Shown piece after piece: positions 60,760 to 64,000 of a stretch of DNA of 64,000 nucleotides. The DNA is from Bradyrhizobium sp. sGM-13. GTDB taxonomy: Bacteria; Pseudomonadota; Alphaproteobacteria; Rhizobiales; Xanthobacteraceae. Where the stretch lies: positions 278,914 through 342,913 of the forward strand of contig NZ_JAGWDK010000007.1 of assembly GCF_018398875.1 (NCBI RefSeq), in the 5' to 3' direction. The position numbers and the translations under genes were made by a program. The number at the start of each line of letters is the position of its first letter. The first letter of the stretch is position 1. The notes beneath the pieces are model-generated. The model made no database searches. It saw nothing but the letters and a program-made list of their open reading frames with translations, and was not told the DNA's origin.

Positions 60760-62015
60760 GCGCTTCCTCCCGCCATATCGGCGTTTATTGCCGTGCTTTT
60801 CGTTTTCGAGGCTCCCTTGTCGGCCGAATGCTTGTACCACGAAATCACCCACGCCATGCCCCACATGATGAGGATACCGGCAAGACTGACCAGGGCGTGC
60901 GTGAGGGCACCCCCACCGACTTCGGCCAGCACAAAGTGTCCCGCAAAGGCCAGGAAGACGCCGAGACAGAATATCTCAAGCGAGTGCTGGCCACACAGGA
61001 TCAATGGTCGCAGCCAGCGCGATTTGAGGCCCGACCAATCCTTGGGCAGGAAGCGCACGGTGAGCGCGGCCAGCGCCAGGAAATGGGCAAACCGCAGCAC
61101 GTCCAAATCCGTCTTGGTGATCGGATACATCCACTGTTCGATCCGCTTGGGCATCAGGAAGCTGAGTTGCGGAATGTGCCAAGTGAGCGTGACGAAGAAC
61201 GCCGCCACCAGGTAGGTGATGCAGATCCACATCGTCACCGGCGACGACAGGATACGGGACATGCGCTGCGCCCCGCCCAGTGCGCACCAGGCGCCGAACA
61301 CGAACAGCAACTGCCAGCAGAACGGATTGAATATCCAGAAGCCGCTCGGATAGGCCGTGAGATACCAGTCGAAGTGCCAGGTCAGCGCGTAGAGCAGCAC
61401 CGATAGTCCCAGCGCGACGTCGGCCCGCCACTTCATCAACCACAGGATGACGGGCAGAAACAGCATCAGCACGATGTAGAGCGGCAGCACGTCCATGTTG
61501 ACGGGCCGGAATCTGAGCAGCAGCGCCTGGACAATCGTGACATCAGGCTGCTTGAGGAAATCCATGATGCCCATTTCCTCGCTGTAGAGCGGGTTCTCGA
61601 AACGGGTGGCGACGTAGGATATTTCCGCCAGGAAGATCGTGAACAGGAACACGTGGGCGACGTAGATCTGCCATACGCGCCGCATGATGCGTGCGGTCGC
61701 CACCACGAAGCCGGCCTCGAGCATCGCGCGGCCGTAGACGAAGGCGGCGGTGTATCCGGAGATGAAGATGAAGATCTCGGTGGCGTCGGAAAATCCGTAA
61801 TTGCGGATCGTGAACCAGGTCAGGATGTTGGTCGGGAGATGGTCGATGAAGATCAGCCACAGCGCCATGCCGCGAAACAGGTCGAGCCGCAATTCGCGCT
61901 CGCCGGCCACCGGGAACGCGATCGCCGGCGCGGACGATGCTGCGGCGGCCTTGGCATCGCTGGCCTTGGCATCGCTGCGAGGCGTTCCGGCGACTGGATC
62001 GGCAATGGACGACAT
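60756..62015 (-). CDS. OpgC-family membrane acyltransferase (osmoregulated periplasmic glucan succinyltransferase-like)
   Basis: 419 residues, about ten transmembrane helices. The first block after a cytoplasmic Ala-rich lead is ELRLDLFRGMALWLIFIDHLPTN, with the conserved Arg, Asp and His of OpgC, followed by GFSDATEIFIFISGYTAAFVYGR. OpgC adds succinyl groups to periplasmic glucans. Start taken at 62015 (MSSIADPV), though the ribosome site is weak. Followed by two SGNH proteins in coupled arrangement, so the unit probably modifies a periplasmic or surface glycan. Confidence 0.88.
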   Translation of the reverse strand: MSSIADPVAGTPRSDAKASDAKAAAASSAPAIAFPVAGERELRLDLFRGMALWLIFIDHLPTNILTWFTIRNYGFSDATEIFIFISGYTAAFVYGRAMLEAGFVVATARIMRRVWQIYVAHVFLFTIFLAEISYVATRFENPLYSEEMGIMDFLKQPDVTIVQALLLRFRPVNMDVLPLYIVLMLFLPVILWLMKWRADVALGLSVLLYALTWHFDWYLTAYPSGFWIFNPFCWQLLFVFGAWCALGGAQRMSRILSSPVTMWICITYLVAAFFVTLTWHIPQLSFLMPKRIEQWMYPITKTDLDVLRFAHFLALAALTVRFLPKDWSGLKSRWLRPLILCGQHSLEIFCLGVFLAFAGHFVLAEVGGGALTHALVSLAGILIMWGMAWVISWYKHSADKGASKTKSTAINADMAGGSA

Positions 62016-62259
62016 CTGGCACCGTTTGGGCAGTTGAGCTTTACGCGTGCACTGTCCGGAAATGGTAATATCGGCCCGCAACTTGCAAACCAGATACGCA
62101 AGGAATACGCAAGCGGAAGGGCCGGGCAGCGCGGCTGCGCTCTAGAACGGAACTGTGTTGAAACCGCGATGAAGCAAGCGGCAACCCGGCGCAGCGGAGA
62201 TTGGTTCCCCCGGCATTCCCGGCTATGATGCGACACAGGATTCCCGGAAGCTTGCCCGC

Positions 62260-62652
62260 ATGTACCGCGCCGTCACCCGCCAGATCGAAGTCACCGTCGA
62301 GCCGAACTTCCTCCCCGAGCGCTCGTCGGTCGACAAGGGCCAGTATTTCTGGTCCTACACCATCGTCATCACCAATACCGGCGCCGAGACCGTGCAGCTT
62401 CGTACCCGGCACTGGATCATCACCGACGCCACCGGCCGCAAACAGGAAGTCCGCGGCGAAGGCGTGGTCGGCGAGCAGCCTGTTTTGGCGCCGGGCGAGC
62501 GCTTCGAATATACCAGCGGCGTGCCGCTGCCGACCGCATCGGGCTTCATGACCGGGCGCTATCAAATGGTCAGCGAAAGCGGTGAGCGTTTCGAGATCGA
62601 CGTGCCGACGTTCTCGCTGGACAGCCCGGACAGCCGGCGGGTGTTGAATTGA
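62260..62652 (+). CDS. apaG: ApaG family protein
   Basis: 130 residues, one immunoglobulin-like ApaG domain. The start YRAVTRQIEVTVEPNFLPERSS and the motifs YFWSYTIVITNTG, LRTRHWIITDATGR.QEVRGEGVVGEQPVL and GEGFEYTSG-like LAPGERFEYTSGVPL are diagnostic. ApaG is linked to Mg2+/Co2+ homeostasis in enterobacteria, with an unsettled molecular role. It stands between opgC (divergent) and hslO (convergent). Confidence 0.95.
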   Translation: MYRAVTRQIEVTVEPNFLPERSSVDKGQYFWSYTIVITNTGAETVQLRTRHWIITDATGRKQEVRGEGVVGEQPVLAPGERFEYTSGVPLPTASGFMTGRYQMVSESGERFEIDVPTFSLDSPDSRRVLN

Positions 62653-62672
62653 CGAGCGGCCCTCATATGAGA

Positions 62673-62758
62673 GTAGGCAAAGCGCAAGCGTGCCCACCAT
62701 CAAGCGTGCTCGATGATGGATGGTGAGCACGGCGCTAACGCGCCTTTGCCCACCCTAC
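62673..62758. repeat. Intergenic imperfect palindrome (GTAGGCAAAGCGCAAGCG ... CGCCTTTGCCCACCCTAC)
   Basis: An imperfect inverted repeat with end blocks GTAGGCAAAGCGC and GCGCCTTTGCCCACCCTAC fills the gap between the converging apaG and hslO genes. It is a third distinct family of intergenic palindrome in this window and would serve as a bidirectional terminator. Confidence 0.65.
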
Positions 62759-62763
62759 GGCCC

Positions 62764-63768
62764 CTACTCCTCCACGCCCGCTTCATGCGGAGTGAACTGG
62801 TAGACCGAGGAGCAGAACTCGCAGGTCACCACCACCTTGCCGTCCTTGACCATCTCGGCGCGGTCCTTGGGCGCAAAACTTTTCAGCATCGCCGAGACCG
62901 CCTCGCGCGAGCAGGAGCATTGTGCGCGCAAGGAGAGCGGCGAGAACACACGCACGCCGCGTTCGTGAAACAGGCGATACAGCAGACGCTCGCCCGACAG
63001 ATCAGGATCGATCAGTTCGACATCCTCGACGGTGCCGATCAGCGACTGACCTTCCACCCATGCGTCGTCTTCTGCCACCTGATGCGTAAGCGCGCCTTCC
63101 GGCGCGTCGCCCGGATGCAGGTCGGCCTGCCGCGCCCGCTCGGGCGCCTTCGGCAGGAATTGCAGCAGCATGCCGCCAGCGCGCCAGCGATGTTTGCCGC
63201 CGTCGCCGCCGCGCCATTCTTCGCCGACCGCAAGCCGCACGCGGGTCGGGATCTGCTCGGAGCGCAGGAAGTATTCATGCGCGGCATCCTCGAGGCTGCC
63301 GCCGTCGAGCGCCACCAGTCCCTGATAGCGGCTCATGTCCGCGCCCTGATCGATGGTCATCGCGAGATGGCCCTTGCCGAGCAGGGCGCCTGAATCCTGC
63401 CCGTCCTTCAACCGCCTTGCGTCGTAGCGCGCATAGGCGCGCAGCCGATCCGGCGACTGGAAATCCACGATCAGAAACGACACCGGACCGTCGGTCTGCG
63501 TCTGCAAAATGAAACGGCCGTCGAATTTTAGCGCCGAGCCAAGCAGCGTCGCCAGCACGATCGCTTCGCCAAGCAATTTTCCGACCGGCGCCGGATAATC
63601 GTGCTTGGTCAGGATGTCGTCGAGCGCGGGGCCGAGTCGGGTCAGCCGTCCGCGCAGATCGAGCGAGGCGACCTCGAACGGCAGCACCGCATCATCGACG
63701 GGAACGGACGAAGGCGCGCGGATCGGCGCCTCGGTCGTGATTTTGATGTCGGGGGATTGTGAAACCAT
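62764..63768 (-). CDS. hslO: Redox-regulated molecular chaperone Hsp33
   Basis: 334 residues. The zinc/redox switch at the C-terminus is complete: CSCSREAV (Cys-x-Cys) and VVTCEFCSSVYQF (Cys-x2-Cys). The N-terminal domain contains VGKLLGEAIVLATLLGSALKFDGRFILQTQTDGPV, as in all Hsp33 proteins. It becomes an active holdase when the cysteines are oxidised. Somewhat longer than E. coli HslO (about 290) owing to an N-terminal lead and a middle insertion (around residues 200-225). Confidence 0.95.
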   Translation of the reverse strand: MVSQSPDIKITTEAPIRAPSSVPVDDAVLPFEVASLDLRGRLTRLGPALDDILTKHDYPAPVGKLLGEAIVLATLLGSALKFDGRFILQTQTDGPVSFLIVDFQSPDRLRAYARYDARRLKDGQDSGALLGKGHLAMTIDQGADMSRYQGLVALDGGSLEDAAHEYFLRSEQIPTRVRLAVGEEWRGGDGGKHRWRAGGMLLQFLPKAPERARQADLHPGDAPEGALTHQVAEDDAWVEGQSLIGTVEDVELIDPDLSGERLLYRLFHERGVRVFSPLSLRAQCSCSREAVSAMLKSFAPKDRAEMVKDGKVVVTCEFCSSVYQFTPHEAGVEE

Positions 63769-63835
63769 GGCGCTGTATCTGGGGGCTCGGAATGCAAAAC
63801 AAAAGGGGTTGACGAGCCGGCGAAATCATCTCCAC

Positions 63836-63950
63836 GCGTCATCCCTGCGAACGCAGGGACCTATAGCCACAGGGCGTTGTGAGTAAGGCAAGGCGTCAAT
63901 CACTGCCTCTAAATATTGGGGCCGCGGCGTATGGGCCCCTGCGCTCGCAC
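63836..63950. repeat. Interspersed repeat, degenerate copy 3
   Basis: The left arm GCGTCATCCCTGCGAACGCAGGGACCTATAG is preserved, while the right arm (GCGTATGGGCCCCTGCGCTCGCACTAGGG) is decayed. The interior shares AAGGCAAGGCGTCAA and GGGCCGCGGCGTATGGG with copy 2. It lies upstream of hslO near the right edge of the window. Nothing else is recognisable in 63769-64000. Confidence 0.75.
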
Positions 63951-64000
63951 TAGGGCATGCACAGATCTGGTGCGGCGGATTGACTCGGGTCGCGTGCGGG

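Overview
The window looks like a chromosomal segment of a Bradyrhizobium-like (Nitrobacteraceae, Rhizobiales) alphaproteobacterium. The basis is uniformly high GC, many peptide and branched-chain-type ABC importers, PQQ dehydrogenases, a SAM-II riboswitch ahead of metZ, the gene set dcd/metZ/apaG/hslO, and several intergenic palindromic repeat families of a kind I associate with Bradyrhizobium. The genus assignment is an inference from content, not a database match. About 55 protein genes and one tRNA gene can be supported. There is no phage, insertion sequence, CRISPR array or rRNA.

Region by region. 1-4.9 kb: a dipeptide/oligopeptide-type ABC importer with two permeases (one cut by the window edge) and two divergently oriented paralogous binding proteins. 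5.1-13.7 kb: a signalling and surface module made of a CHASE2 adenylate cyclase, a 1601-residue FecR/VCBS/RTX-type secreted protein with internal 435-bp repeats, and a divergent LapG-like periplasmic cysteine protease. 14-16.2 kb: a secreted quinohemoprotein alcohol dehydrogenase. 16.3-23.2 kb: a complete Liv-type importer (livH-M-G-F, an acyl-CoA synthetase, a binding protein). 23.4-30.2 kb: an ABC exporter pair and several hydrolases (alpha/beta, MBL-fold, amidohydrolase, M29 aminopeptidase). 30.4-33.2 kb: an operon of RidA, a CCG-domain Fe-S protein, a Crp/Fnr regulator and a DUF1330 protein. 33.3-36.3 kb: a DEAD-box helicase and a DNA glycosylase-like protein. 36.3-39.7 kb: a triple-rhodanese protein, a LysR regulator and a two-subunit thiamine-diphosphate decarboxylase.

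39.9-41.6 kb: an ECF sigma factor followed by a DUF4142 protein and a cupredoxin. The sigma gene and the DUF4142 gene share an identical two-block promoter motif, which points to an autoregulated stress regulon. 42-45.5 kb: an Hsp20-Lon-NUDIX operon next to tRNA-Gly(CCC). 45.6-48.4 kb: Ogt/MGMT, an AraC regulator and small VOC, SRPBCC and lipocalin-like proteins. 48.5-52 kb: a Met/Gly-rich secreted protein, a MATE exporter and a PQQ sugar dehydrogenase lipoprotein. 52.1-56.2 kb: an operon of acyltransferase-3, FtsX-type permease, ATPase and HSL-type esterase. 56.2-63.8 kb: dcd, SAM-II riboswitch-metZ, an opgC-SGNH-SGNH envelope-modification operon, apaG and hslO.

The most interesting points are the FecR-adhesin/CHASE2-cyclase/LapG-like module, the matched ECF promoter pair, the layered attenuator behind the SAM-II aptamer, the opgC-SGNH-SGNH cassette, and a 15-bp tandem repeat that duplicates the stop codon of livF. 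Most of the window is otherwise ordinary metabolic and transport gene content.
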